This document shows positions 24,542 through 33,800 of a stretch of DNA of 64,000 nt, one piece after another. Source of the stretch: Microbacterium sp. Yaish 1 (GTDB taxonomy: Bacteria; Actinomycetota; Actinomycetes; Actinomycetales; Microbacteriaceae); NCBI RefSeq assembly GCF_002245215.1, contig NZ_NPMR01000002.1:1219557-1283556 (forward strand), read 5' to 3'. Position 1 is the first letter of the stretch. Every line of letters begins with the position of its first letter. Under the pieces are notes generated by a model. That model saw nothing but the letters and a program-made list of their open reading frames with translations. It was not told the DNA's origin and made no database searches. Position numbers and translations under genes: made by a program.

Positions 24542-24736
24542 GCCGACGTCGGCGATCGGCCGTTGCACGGCGTCGCGCACCGCCGACTCGGGGACGCGAT
24601 AGCTGCGGCCGAAGCGCACCGCGGGCAGTTCGCCGGAATGCACGAGGCGATACACCGTCATCTTCGACACCCGCATGATCTCGGCCACCTCCGCGACAGT
24701 GAGGAAGCGCACATCGGGCAGCTCGGCCATCGTCAT
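24539..24736 (-). CDS. excisionase-family helix-turn-helix protein
   Basis: 65 aa MerR-like HTH: FLTVAEVAEIMRVSKMTVYRLVHSGELPAVRFGRSYRVPESAV. This is the Rv0500A-type small DNA-binding protein that is conserved next to bS22 in actinobacteria; it is not a phage excisionase by context. The start is ATG at 24736 (or 24730), with a GGGAAAGGG ribosome site. The target is unknown. Confidence 0.9.
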   Translation of the reverse strand: MTMAELPDVRFLTVAEVAEIMRVSKMTVYRLVHSGELPAVRFGRSYRVPESAVRDAVQRPIADVG

Positions 24737-24829
24737 CCCTTTCCCCGGATGCGAACACTCTAGGGGTCGCGCGCGACGCGTGTAAACCGAAGTGACGCCT
24801 GTTGTCCCGACGGGGCGAGCGTACCTGCG

Positions 24830-25237
24830 TCAGCGTCCGGACCGTTTGCCGAACACGCTCGTGACGGCGTGCTTCGCGGATGCCGCGGCCCGGCCGACCA
24901 GCTCGGCCGCAGCCACGGCCTGCTCGGGAAGGGCGGCGACGGGCTCGGCGTCGTAGGCCTCGGAGGAGAGGAAGGGGACGAGCCAGTCGTCGACGACGTC
25001 GAGCGGCTCGGGAGACAGGCTGTAGTAGCGGTGCTGCCCCTCCTCCCGCACGGTGACGAGCTCGGCCCCGCGCAGCACCTTGAGGTGCTTCGAGATCGTC
25101 GGCTGGCTCACGCCGAGCTCGCTCACGATCTGCGAGACGCTCGTCCCGGAGGAGCGCGGATCGGAGTCCCGATCGAGCAAGAGCCTCAGGATGTCCCGAC
25201 GGGTACCGTCGGCGATCACGTCGAAGATGTCCGCCAT
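24830..25237 (-). CDS. ArsR-family transcriptional regulator
   Basis: 135 aa. Winged HTH with FDVIADGTRRDILRLLL, VSELGVSQPTISKHLKVLRGAELV and EGQHRYYSLSPEPL. No cysteine is present, so the classic metal site is absent. A tail of about 40 residues rich in Ala/Val extends beyond the usual fold. A leaderless promoter (TAACCT at 25244-25249) sets the ATG. It diverges from trkH but no operator palindrome stands out. Confidence 0.92.
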   Translation of the reverse strand: MADIFDVIADGTRRDILRLLLDRDSDPRSSGTSVSQIVSELGVSQPTISKHLKVLRGAELVTVREEGQHRYYSLSPEPLDVVDDWLVPFLSSEAYDAEPVAALPEQAVAAAELVGRAAASAKHAVTSVFGKRSGR

Positions 25238-25249
25238 GCCATCAGGTTA
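25238..25249 (-). promoter_or_regulatory. leaderless promoter of the ArsR gene
   Basis: TAACCT (25244-25249), 6 nt before the ATG. Confidence 0.55.
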
Positions 25250-25337
25250 GTCGGCGCGCGCGCCCGAGTACCATGACATCGGCACCGACCTACCGCGGCG
25301 CCGGGAGCAACAGCTGCGATCGTGGGGAGGAACACGC

Positions 25338-26780
25338 ATGGCGGACAGGTCCGTCGGCGCGATCGTCCTCAACCGCCTCGGTGGTTTCGGGCGCAGCGCC
25401 TGGGATGCCGGTCGCGATCTGGCGACCGCCTCCCCCTCCCGGTTCGCGGTTCTGATCTTCTCGACGCTGATCCTCGTCTTCACGACGCTGTTCTCCCTGC
25501 CCGCGGCATCCGCATCGGGCCGTGCCACACCGTTCGCCGACGCGCTGTTCACCGCGGTGTCGACGATCTGCGTCGCCGGGCTCGCGACCGTCGACATGGC
25601 CACGCACTGGTCGCCGTTCGGTCACGTCCTCATCTACATCGGCGTCAACGTCGGTGCGCTCGGCGTGCTGACCCTCGCGTCGATCCTGGGACTCGTCATC
25701 TCCAAGCGTCTCGGCCTGCGCGCGAAGCTCATCGCCGCCGGCGACAGCAATCCGATGCGCGCACACGGTGGTCCCGTCAACGAAGGTCAGGCCGTCCGCC
25801 TCGGCGAGGTCGGCTTGCTGCTGCGCACCGTCGCGCTGTCGACGCTCGTCATCGAGGCGGGCCTGGCGATCCTGCTGTATCCCTCACTGCTGTTCGGCGG
25901 CGTCGACCCGCTCACCGCGCTGTGGGAGGCGCCATACTACGCGGCGATGGCCTTCACCAACACCGGCTTCTCGCCGAACGCCGATGGACTGCAGCCGTTC
26001 GCCCAGGACTACGTCATGCTCACCGTGCTCATGGCCGGGGTGTTCCTGGGCTCCATCGGCTTCCCGGTGATCTTCACGCTCTGGCGCCACCAGTGGCACG
26101 TGCGGGCGTGGTCGCTGCACGCGAAGCTCACGATCATCACGACGGTCATCCTGTTCTTCACGGGCGCCGGCGTCTTCCTGCTCCTCGAGTACGACAATCC
26201 CGCGACCTTCGGCTCGATGGAGGCGTGGGACACCACGTTCCAGGCCTTCTTCATCTCGGCGATGACCCGGTCGGGCGGCTTCTCCATCATCGACATCGGC
26301 GAGATGCACGGCTCGTCCCTCATCGTCGGATCGATGCTCATGTTCGTCGGCGGCGGCTCGGCCTCGACCGCCGGCGGCATCAAGGTCACGACCCTCGCCG
26401 TGCTCGCCCTCGCCGTGTGGTCCGAGGCGAAGGGGCGCCCGTCGGTGCAGGTGTTCCGCCGCCGCATCCCCAGCGACGTCCAGCGCGTCGCCCTCTCGGT
26501 CGTCGCGTGGAGCGCCACGATCGTCGCGATCGGCACGGTCACGATCGCGCAGATCACCAAGGCCCCCGTCGACGAGGTGCTGTTCGACGTGATCTCCGGC
26601 TTTGCGACCGTCGGGCTGTCGACAGGCTTGACGGCCGAATTGCCCGACCCGGCGGTGTACGTCATGGCCCTCGTCATGTTCATGGGACGCGTTGGTACAG
26701 TGACTCTCGCTGCAGCGGTGGCCGCGGCATCCCGTTCGCAGTTGTACGCCCTGCCCGTCGAAAGGCCGATCGTTGGTTGA
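25338..26780 (+). CDS. trkH: Trk/Ktr potassium uptake channel subunit
   Basis: 480 aa, about eight to ten helices in four M-P-M repeats. Filter-type Gly segments are visible: TAVSTICVAGLATVD, AFTNTGFSPNADG, SAMTRSGGFSIID and SGFATVGLSTGL. GGGSASTAGGIKVTT is a signature of the KtrB/TrkH family. It passes K+ through the membrane under control of the TrkA subunit, whose gene overlaps by 8 nt. The ATG follows GGGGAGG. Confidence 0.95.
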   Translation: MADRSVGAIVLNRLGGFGRSAWDAGRDLATASPSRFAVLIFSTLILVFTTLFSLPAASASGRATPFADALFTAVSTICVAGLATVDMATHWSPFGHVLIYIGVNVGALGVLTLASILGLVISKRLGLRAKLIAAGDSNPMRAHGGPVNEGQAVRLGEVGLLLRTVALSTLVIEAGLAILLYPSLLFGGVDPLTALWEAPYYAAMAFTNTGFSPNADGLQPFAQDYVMLTVLMAGVFLGSIGFPVIFTLWRHQWHVRAWSLHAKLTIITTVILFFTGAGVFLLLEYDNPATFGSMEAWDTTFQAFFISAMTRSGGFSIIDIGEMHGSSLIVGSMLMFVGGGSASTAGGIKVTTLAVLALAVWSEAKGRPSVQVFRRRIPSDVQRVALSVVAWSATIVAIGTVTIAQITKAPVDEVLFDVISGFATVGLSTGLTAELPDPAVYVMALVMFMGRVGTVTLAAAVAAASRSQLYALPVERPIVG

Positions 26781-27444
26781 GCAGATCCGGAGCGACGCTC
26801 CCGTCCTGGTCATCGGGCTGGGCCGTTTCGGCGCCGCCTGCGCGGGCGAGCTCGACCGCCTCGACCGCGAAGTGCTCGCGATCGACGACAACCTCGAGCT
26901 CGTCCAGAAGTGGTCGGAGCGCGTCACGCACGCGGTGCAGACCGACGCCCGCAACCTCGACGCGCTCAAGCAGATCGGTGCGCAGGACTTCCAGGTCGCC
27001 GTCGTCGCCGTCGGCTCGTCGATCGAGGCCTCCGTGCTCATCACCGCGAACCTCGTCGACCTGAAGGTCCCGCAGATCTGGGCGAAGGCGGTCTCGCAGT
27101 CGCACGGCAAGATCCTCGCCCGTGTCGGTGCCAATCACGTCGTTTACCCCGAGCGCGAGGCCGGCGAGCGCGTCGCGCACCTCGTGAGCGGGCGCATGCT
27201 CGACTTCATCCGTTTCGACGACGACTTCGTGCTCGCGAAGATGTACCCGCCGAAGTTCATCCGCGGCGTCGGCCTCAACGAGTCGGGCGTGCGGACGAAA
27301 TACCGCGTCACCGTCGTCGGGGTCAAGAGCCCGGGCAAGCCGTTCCGCTACGCCGAGGCGAACACGGTCGTCACCAACCACGACCTCATCATCGTCTCGG
27401 GCACCAACTCCGACATCGAGCGTTTCGCCTCCCTCGACCGCTGA
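26773..27444 (+). CDS. trkA: Trk/Ktr regulatory NAD-binding subunit
   Basis: 223 aa with RCK domains: VIGLGRFGAACAGEL (Rossmann GxGxxG) and acidic D near LAIDDN in the N-terminal RCK_N, and a C-terminal RCK_C. It gates TrkH in response to nucleotides. The start is TTG at 26773, inside the trkH 3' end, so translation depends on coupling. Confidence 0.94.
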   Translation: MVEQIRSDAPVLVIGLGRFGAACAGELDRLDREVLAIDDNLELVQKWSERVTHAVQTDARNLDALKQIGAQDFQVAVVAVGSSIEASVLITANLVDLKVPQIWAKAVSQSHGKILARVGANHVVYPEREAGERVAHLVSGRMLDFIRFDDDFVLAKMYPPKFIRGVGLNESGVRTKYRVTVVGVKSPGKPFRYAEANTVVTNHDLIIVSGTNSDIERFASLDR

Positions 27445-27480
27445 CCCGGTTTCGCCGCCGCGATGTCGCGGTATGCCGGG
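27445..27480. terminator. bidirectional hairpin between trkA and proC
   Basis: An outer CCCGG/CCGGG and an inner CCGCGA/TCGCGG (27458-27471) inverted repeat fill the 37-bp convergent gap. Confidence 0.5.
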
Positions 27481-27481
27481 G

Positions 27482-28324
27482 TCAGGCGCCGGCGGCGAGC
27501 TCTCGGGCGCGGGCCAGCGCCGCGTCGGTCGCGCGCGCGAAGACGTCGTCGAGGCGGGCCTCCTGCAGCACGGCGATCGCTCGCTCGGTGGTGCCCTTCG
27601 GGCTCGTGACGCGCCGGCGCAGCTCCGCCGGGTCCTCCCCCGACGCGTCGAGCAGAGCGGCGGCACCGATGAACGTCTGCTCGGCCATCACCCGCGCCTC
27701 GGCCTCGGCGAAGCCCTTGCCGACCGCAGCCCGCGTGAGTTCCTCGATCAGCAGGAAGACGTAGGCGGGACCCGAGCCCGAGATCGTCGACAGGGCGTCG
27801 ATCTGCCCCTCCGGCACCTCGACGACCACGCCGCACGTCTCGAAGAGCGCGCGCACGGTCGCCCGGTGCGCATCGGATGCCGCGGGGCCGGCAGCCAGCC
27901 CCGTGACGGCCTTCCCGACGACGGCGGGGGTGTTGGGCATCGACCGGATGACCGCGACATCCGACCCCAGGATCCCGGCGAAGGTGTCGATCGTGACGCC
28001 CGCGGCGAGACTCACCACCACCGCCCCCGGGCGCAGCACCGGCGCGATCTCGCGCAGCAGGTCGGGCACCATCGCGGGCTTGACGCCGATCAGGACCACA
28101 TCGGCAGCGGCCGCGGCATCCGTGTTGCCCGTGGGAGTGTCGGCGAGCGCGACGCTCGTCACTCCCGGCAGGTCGGCGAGGGCGGCGGCCTTCTCGGCGG
28201 TGCGGTTGGTGACGGTCACTCCTCCGGCCGCGGCGCCCGAGGCCACGAGCCCCGACAGCACCGCACCCCCCATCGAACCGGCTCCGAGGATGGCGATCGG
28301 GGGCAGGGCGACGAGGTCGGGCAT
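27482..28324 (-). CDS. proC: pyrroline-5-carboxylate reductase
   Basis: Last step of proline synthesis, NAD(P)H-dependent. 280 aa: AILGAGSMGGAVLSGL Rossmann start, VVSLAAGV, RSMPNTPA and the C-terminal dimerisation signature DALSTISGSGPAYVFLLIEEL. The ATG is set by TAAGAT 6 nt upstream. Confidence 0.95.
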   Translation of the reverse strand: MPDLVALPPIAILGAGSMGGAVLSGLVASGAAAGGVTVTNRTAEKAAALADLPGVTSVALADTPTGNTDAAAAADVVLIGVKPAMVPDLLREIAPVLRPGAVVVSLAAGVTIDTFAGILGSDVAVIRSMPNTPAVVGKAVTGLAAGPAASDAHRATVRALFETCGVVVEVPEGQIDALSTISGSGPAYVFLLIEELTRAAVGKGFAEAEARVMAEQTFIGAAALLDASGEDPAELRRRVTSPKGTTERAIAVLQEARLDDVFARATDAALARARELAAGA

Positions 28325-28336
28325 GCGGCCATCTTA
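28325..28336 (-). promoter_or_regulatory. leaderless promoter of proC
   Basis: TAAGAT (28331-28336), 6 nt before the ATG. Confidence 0.55.
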
Positions 28337-28438
28337 AGTCCGGCCGTTTCCCAGCGGAGGGAACGGGCGCGAGGTAGAGTCGAAGCGTCCGCGGGCGCGG
28401 AGGCGCTCGCCGCGCAGAGCAGAGCGAAGGATCCCGCC

Positions 28439-29557
28439 ATGCCCCTCTTCGACGGCATCACGCCACGCACCATCGAGACGTCGCGCCTGGCGGTGAACAT
28501 CCTCGAACGCGCCGCAGACGACCCCGAGACCCCGGCCGACCGCACGCTCGTGCTGCTTCACACGGCTCCCGGGTCGAGCCTGTTCTGGCAGGAGATCATC
28601 GAGGACCTGCCGAGCGACGTCCGCCCGATCGCCATCGACCTCCGCGGCTTCGGCGACACCGAACGGCTGCCGGTCGACGCGACGCGCGGCGTCCGCGACT
28701 TCTCGGACGACGTGCGGGCGACGCTCGAGGCTCTGGGCCTCGATGCCGTGCACCTCGTGGGCTGGGGCCTGGGCGCCGCGGTCGCGATGCAGTACGCCCT
28801 CGATCACCGGGTGCGCTCGCTGAGCCTGCTCTCGCCCGTGTCGCCCTACGGCTTCGGCGGCACGCGGCTCGACGGCACGCGCCTGACCGACGATGACGCC
28901 GGATGCGGCGCGGGCGCCGTCAGCCCGACCCTCGTCGACCGCCTCACGGCTCGCGACGCGGGCGACGATGAGGGCACCGCCCGTTCGTTCTTCCGCACGT
29001 CGTTCGTCTCGCCCGACTACGAATCCGACAACGAGGACACGTGGGTCGAGGCGATGCTCACGACCTCGACGGCCGAGGGCAACTACCCCGGCGACAGCGT
29101 CCCGAGCGAGAACTGGCCCGGCTTCGCCGCGGGCCGGCTCGGCACGCAGAACGCCCTCGCCCCGGGGCACTTCGACGTCTCGTCGATCGTCGACCTCGCG
29201 GCAGGCTACGACGCTCCTCCGATCCTGTGGGTGCGCGGCGGCGCCGACGTCATCGTCGCCGACGGCTCGTTCGCCGACAGCGCTCACCTCGGCGAGATCG
29301 GCGCGATCCCCGGCTGGCCGGGCGTCGAGGCCGCGCCGGCCCAGCAGATGGTCGCCCAGACCCGCGCCGTCTTCGACCGGTACCGCCAGGCGGGCGGTCA
29401 GGTGACCGAGGTGGTCATCGAGGGCGTCGGGCACGCCGTGCACCTCGAACGCCCGGGCAAGGTCCGCACCGCGATCCTGTCGACGATGGGTTACCTCGGT
29501 ACGCCCCTCTCGCCGGCTCCCCCGACCGAGGCGATCATCCTCAGCTCCTGGGACTGA
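28439..29557 (+). CDS. alpha/beta-hydrolase fold protein with nucleophile serine replaced by glycine
   Basis: 372 aa. The fold is clear (LVLLHTAPGSSLFWQEII oxyanion region, IDLRGFGDTERLP) and the Asp (GGADVIV) and His (GVGHAVHLERP) of the triad are kept, but the nucleophile elbow reads VGWGLGAA where the family has GxSxG. The codon is GGC, one base from AGC Ser. A large cap-like insert of about 120 residues lies between the elbow and the Asp. It is probably not a hydrolase in the normal sense. The ATG at 28439 follows a GAAGG site; the open frame upstream is not family-like. Confidence 0.88.
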   Translation: MPLFDGITPRTIETSRLAVNILERAADDPETPADRTLVLLHTAPGSSLFWQEIIEDLPSDVRPIAIDLRGFGDTERLPVDATRGVRDFSDDVRATLEALGLDAVHLVGWGLGAAVAMQYALDHRVRSLSLLSPVSPYGFGGTRLDGTRLTDDDAGCGAGAVSPTLVDRLTARDAGDDEGTARSFFRTSFVSPDYESDNEDTWVEAMLTTSTAEGNYPGDSVPSENWPGFAAGRLGTQNALAPGHFDVSSIVDLAAGYDAPPILWVRGGADVIVADGSFADSAHLGEIGAIPGWPGVEAAPAQQMVAQTRAVFDRYRQAGGQVTEVVIEGVGHAVHLERPGKVRTAILSTMGYLGTPLSPAPPTEAIILSSWD

Positions 29558-29569
29558 CCGGCCGAGTGC

Positions 29570-30037
29570 TCACCGCTGCTGCGCGAAGAATGCGCGCAGC
29601 AGCGCCGACGACTCCGCGGACCGCACCCCGGCGACGACCTCCGCGCGGACGGGAAGCCGGCGGTCGCGCACGAGGTCGTACTGCGACCCGGCCGCTCCGG
29701 CTTTGTCGTCCCACGCGCCGAAGACGAGTCGCGAGACATGCGCCTGCAGCATCGCGCCCGCGCACATGACGCAGGGCTCGAGCGTCACGGTGAGGGTGCA
29801 CCCGGCCAGGTTCCACGAGCCGGTCCTGGCCGCCGCGGCGCGCAGCGCGACAACCTCGGCATGAGCCGTCGGGTCGCCGGTCGCCTCGCGGAGATTCCTC
29901 CCCTCGCCGATCACCGCACCCGCCGCATCCGTCACGACGGCGCCCACGGGGATGTCGCCGGCTGCCGCAGCCGCTTCCGCGAGCTCGAGGGCCCGCGTCA
30001 TGCTGCGGATGTCGCCAGCGGATGCCGTCAGGGTCAC
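29570..30037 (-). CDS. tadA: tRNA-specific adenosine deaminase
   Basis: Converts A34 to inosine in tRNA-Arg. 155 aa with the zinc site HAEVVAL and PCVMCAGAML, and catalytic Glu in HAE. The GTG at 30037 is set by TACGCT 6 nt upstream; a further in-frame ATG at 30085 is not supported. It diverges from upp. Confidence 0.93.
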   Translation of the reverse strand: MTLTASAGDIRSMTRALELAEAAAAAGDIPVGAVVTDAAGAVIGEGRNLREATGDPTAHAEVVALRAAAARTGSWNLAGCTLTVTLEPCVMCAGAMLQAHVSRLVFGAWDDKAGAAGSQYDLVRDRRLPVRAEVVAGVRSAESSALLRAFFAQQR

Positions 30038-30049
30038 GGCACCAGCGTA
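30038..30049 (-). promoter_or_regulatory. leaderless promoter of tadA
   Basis: TACGCT (30044-30049), 6 nt before the GTG. Confidence 0.5.
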
Positions 30050-30076
30050 GAGCCGAGGAGACGGGGACCGTCCGCG

Positions 30077-30089
30077 TAGGATCATTCAC
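30077..30089 (+). promoter_or_regulatory. leaderless promoter of upp
   Basis: TAGGAT (30077-30082), 7 nt before the ATG. Confidence 0.6.
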
Positions 30090-30725
30090 ATGCGTGTTCA
30101 CGTCGCCGACCACCCCCTCATCACCCACAAGCTCTCGGTCCTGCGCGACAAGAACACCACCTCGCCGGTGTTCCGCCAGCTCACCGAGGAGCTCGTCACC
30201 CTGCTCGCGTACGAGGCCACCCGCAACGTCCGCACCGAGCAGGTCGAGATCGAGACGCCCGTGACCCGGACGACGGGCCTCGCGATCGCCAAGCCGCGGC
30301 CCCTCGTGGTGCCGATCCTGCGCGCCGGGCTGGGCATGCTCGAGGGCATGACCAAGCTCCTCCCCACCGCCGAGGTGGGCTTCCTGGGGATGGCGCGCAA
30401 CGAGGTGACGTTCGAGCCGACCACGTACGCCGAGCGCCTGCCCGACGACCTCAGCGACCGCCAGTGCTTCGTGCTCGACCCGATGCTCGCCACGGGCGGG
30501 TCGCTCGGCGCCGCGATCGACTTCATCTTCAAGCGCGGCGCGCAGGACGTCACCGCGATCTGCATCCTCGGCGCTCCCGAGGGCCTCGCCGCCATCGAGA
30601 AGCAGGTCGGCGACCGCGACGTGACCCTCGTCCTGGGCTCGCTCGACGAGCGTCTCGACGAGCGCGGCTACATCGTGCCCGGTCTCGGCGACGCGGGCGA
30701 CCGCCTCTACGGAACCGTCGACTGA
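30090..30725 (+). CDS. upp: uracil phosphoribosyltransferase
   Basis: Salvages uracil to UMP using PRPP. 211 aa: [18 protein letters not shown]-binding loop [10 protein letters not shown], and the C-terminal uracil-binding [13 protein letters not shown] are all intact. It diverges from tadA, both from leaderless promoters. Confidence 0.96.
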   Translation: MRVHVADHPLITHKLSVLRDKNTTSPVFRQLTEELVTLLAYEATRNVRTEQVEIETPVTRTTGLAIAKPRPLVVPILRAGLGMLEGMTKLLPTAEVGFLGMARNEVTFEPTTYAERLPDDLSDRQCFVLDPMLATGGSLGAAIDFIFKRGAQDVTAICILGAPEGLAAIEKQVGDRDVTLVLGSLDERLDERGYIVPGLGDAGDRLYGTVD

Positions 30726-30740
30726 CCCGCGCCCGCACCT

Positions 30741-30760
30741 CCACCCCACCCCACCCCACC
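30741..30760. repeat. (CCACC)4 tandem repeat
   Basis: Four exact copies of CCACC end to end, 15 bp after the upp stop codon. A possible slippage site. Confidence 0.8.
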
Positions 30761-30765
30761 CCGGG

Positions 30766-30833
30766 TATCGAGCGCACTTTCGCGGATGAGGCGCGGTTCA
30801 AGCTGCGCCTGTCGGTGGAAAGTGCGCCCGATA
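30766..30833. repeat. 68-bp inverted repeat between upp and the nuclease gene
   Basis: TATCGAGCGCACTTTC (30766-30781) and GAAAGTGCGCCCGATA (30818-30833) are 16-bp arms with one mismatch. The 36-nt interior itself contains GGCGC...GCGCC. The element fills the convergent gap and differs from the 59-bp repeat family. It may act as a bidirectional terminator. Confidence 0.7.
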
Positions 30834-30850
30834 AGCGCGAGCCGCGCGTT

Positions 30851-33800
30851 TCAGACCGCTCCGACGAGGCGAGCGAACGCACTCATCCGCGCCACCCCCT
30901 CGGGCGTGCGCGGCAGATCATCGAGGATGCCGGTGCCGTAGACGATGTACGCCGTGTGCTGCGCGCGTGAGACGGCGACGTTGAGGCGGTTCTGCAGCAG
31001 CAGGAACTCCAGTCCCCGCGGTGCGTCGCGACCCGAGGATGCCGCGAGCGACACGATCGCCACCGCCGCCTCCTGCCCCTGGAAGCGGTCGACCGTTCCG
31101 ACCGGCACCTCGGTGTAGCCCGCGGCGGCGAGCGCCTCCTCGACGAGCACCTGCTGTGCGTTGTACGGCGTGACCACGATGATGTCGCGCTGCCCGAGCG
31201 GACGCGGTGCGAGCGCCGGATCGGGCAGCCACGCGCGGCCGAGGAGATCGGCGACCAGGCGCACGACGACCTCGGCTTCCTCGGGCGAGGCGGTGGCATT
31301 GCGCCGGTGTGCGACGGGCAACGGCACGACGCCCGGAGTCACACCCGCGAGCATCCGGTCCGCGGTCGAGACGTGCGCGGCGAGACGTCCGTCATAGGCC
31401 AGCACGGAGACCGGCTCGGCGACCTCCGGCCGCATTCGCCGGGTCTCGGCCAGGAAGAACCCGCGGTCGGCGGGAATGACGTGAGCGCCGTCCATGATCC
31501 AGCCGAGAGCGGACGTATCGACCGGCTCGGGGTGCGTGCCCTGGCTGACCTGCGGCAGCTGCTGGGGATCGCCAAGCAGGAGGAGCCGGGATGCCGCGAC
31601 CGACACCGCGATCGTCGAGGCGAGGGAGAACTGACCCGCCTCATCGATGACGAGCAGATCGAGGCTGCCGCGCGGGATGCGGCCCGCGTGGGTGAGATCC
31701 CATGCTGTACCGCCCACCACATAGCCGTCGGGACGTGTCGCGGTGAATTCGGCGACGCCGTTCTTCGGGATGACGGTGAAGGCCTCGTCACCGGTCGGCT
31801 CGCCCTTCACCGCCTTGGCGATCTTCTCGCGAGGCACGCCCGCCGCCGCGATGCGGTCGAGCATGTTCTCGACGACGGCGTGCGACTGCGCGACGACTCC
31901 GACGCGGTATCCGCGTTCGCCGACCAGACGCGCCACGACGTGCGACCCCACATAGGTCTTGCCCGTTCCGGGAGGGCCTTGAACGGCGAGATAGCTGCGG
32001 TCGAGGTCGAGGATGGCGCGCGAGATATCGGCGACGGGGTCGGATCCGTCGCCGGGCAACCCGCCGGAGAGCGTTCGCGGCGGCCGGCGCAGCAGCAGAT
32101 CGGTCGCGGGATCGGTGGGCAGGTCGGGCGTCGCGGCGATCACCCCGTCGGCCCACGCATCGATCGCCGCCTGCTGGCTGCCCGCGGGAGGCGGGGCCGC
32201 GGGGGTCAGCGCGATCGGCAGCTCGGACCACATGTACGCCCCCGCGGCGAGCTCCTCGACGATCGCGCCGTCATCGAGCACCTCGACCACCCGGACGCGC
32301 CGGTCGGCGTGGATGAAGCGGGGCCGCGGTTCGGTCGGGAACGGCGCGGGCGACTCGTAGATCGCGAAGGGCGACGAATCGACGCTCAGCCGCGTGCCCG
32401 GCGCGACCTCGCCGCGGAGCTCGAGGATGCGCCGGTCGGTCCGGGCACCCTCGGGGCGATGCCAGTCTTCGAGCACCCGGCTGCGCTCCGCCGCGACGGC
32501 GACGACGTCGCGGGTGTCCTCCCACATCGAGAGCGGTTCGCGCAGGCGAAGGAAGTGCGTGGCCCAGAACGACTTCGCCTCGCGCGGGTAGTAGTCGATC
32601 GCCGCCGCCCCGAGCCGGAGCGCAACGGCGGCCGGAGCCTCGGCGCCGGCAGGATCGTCGGTGGCAGCGGCATCCGCGAGCCGTGAGAGAGCCGTCGCCC
32701 GCGGCGACGGCTCGTAGGCGCGCTCTTCGGGCTCGACGTCGGCAGACGGGCGGAGCTGCGCCTCGCGCGCGCGGTCGACGAGCCAGTCGCGCAGTCGACG
32801 CGTCGACACGCAGTCGTAGCGGTTGTAGTCGGCGAGGTCGGCGAGGATCGCGGCGGCACCGTCGGTGTCACCCGCCTCGGCGAGCGCCCGCGCCTCGACG
32901 TACCGGACGATCGAGTCGTCGCCCTTCTGGACATCGCTCGTCCGGACCTCGGCGCCCATGTAGAGGGGTTCGAGCTTCTTGATCGAGTACGAGCGCGAGC
33001 CCACGCGAAGCGCCCGGCGGACGATCGGATACAGGTCGACGAAGACACCGTCGCGCAGCAGCCGGTCGACCTCCGCTTCGCCGACGCCGTAGCGCGCGGC
33101 CATCGCGAGGAGATGCGTCGGCTCGTACGGCGCGTAGTGGTAGATGTGCATCGCGGGATGGGCGGCGCGCCGCACGGCGACGAACTCGAGGAAGGTCTGG
33201 AACGCCGCCTTCTCCTCGTCGAACGTGTGAGCCCACAGCGCGGAGTACTGCTCGCGCAGATCGACCCACCCGAACAGGTAGTCGATGCCCCAGTGGCGGC
33301 CCGCGCCCTCGGTGTAGAGCGGGTCGCCCTCGAAGTCGAAGAACAGGTCGCCGAGATCGGGCCGGGGAAGCGCGCCGAGGGCCTGCGGGAAGACGACCTC
33401 GTAGGTCGGCAGGGGCGCCGCGCTCGGGGCGGTCTCGGTCTCGCCGTCGGGCGCGGTCGTGACGCCGCCCGCCGGGCTGTCGAGCTGCAGCCGCGCCTGG
33501 GTGCGGAGCCCGGTGAACGTGTCCCACGACATCCGGGCCGGCGTCTCGCGTGCCGCCGCGAGCTCGTCGATGGTGGTGATGCCGGCGGCCCGCAGCCGCT
33601 CGCGCTGGATCGGCCGCATCCCGGCGACGAGCAGCAGGTCGCGCGCGGCCACGACCTCGAGATCGCAGGTCGCGCACCGTCCGCAGGCCGCGACCCGAAG
33701 GTCGCCGCGGTCGTCTCCCCACGCGATCGGCCGACCCTCGGCCCCCGCAGCGACGTCACGGTCGGCGATGAGCGAGCGCAGGCGCTCGCGGCGCAGGACG

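Noticed and set aside
24539..24736. Excisionase-like HTH as a prophage remnant
   Set aside because: It pairs with bS22 as in mycobacteria and there is no integrase or attachment site.
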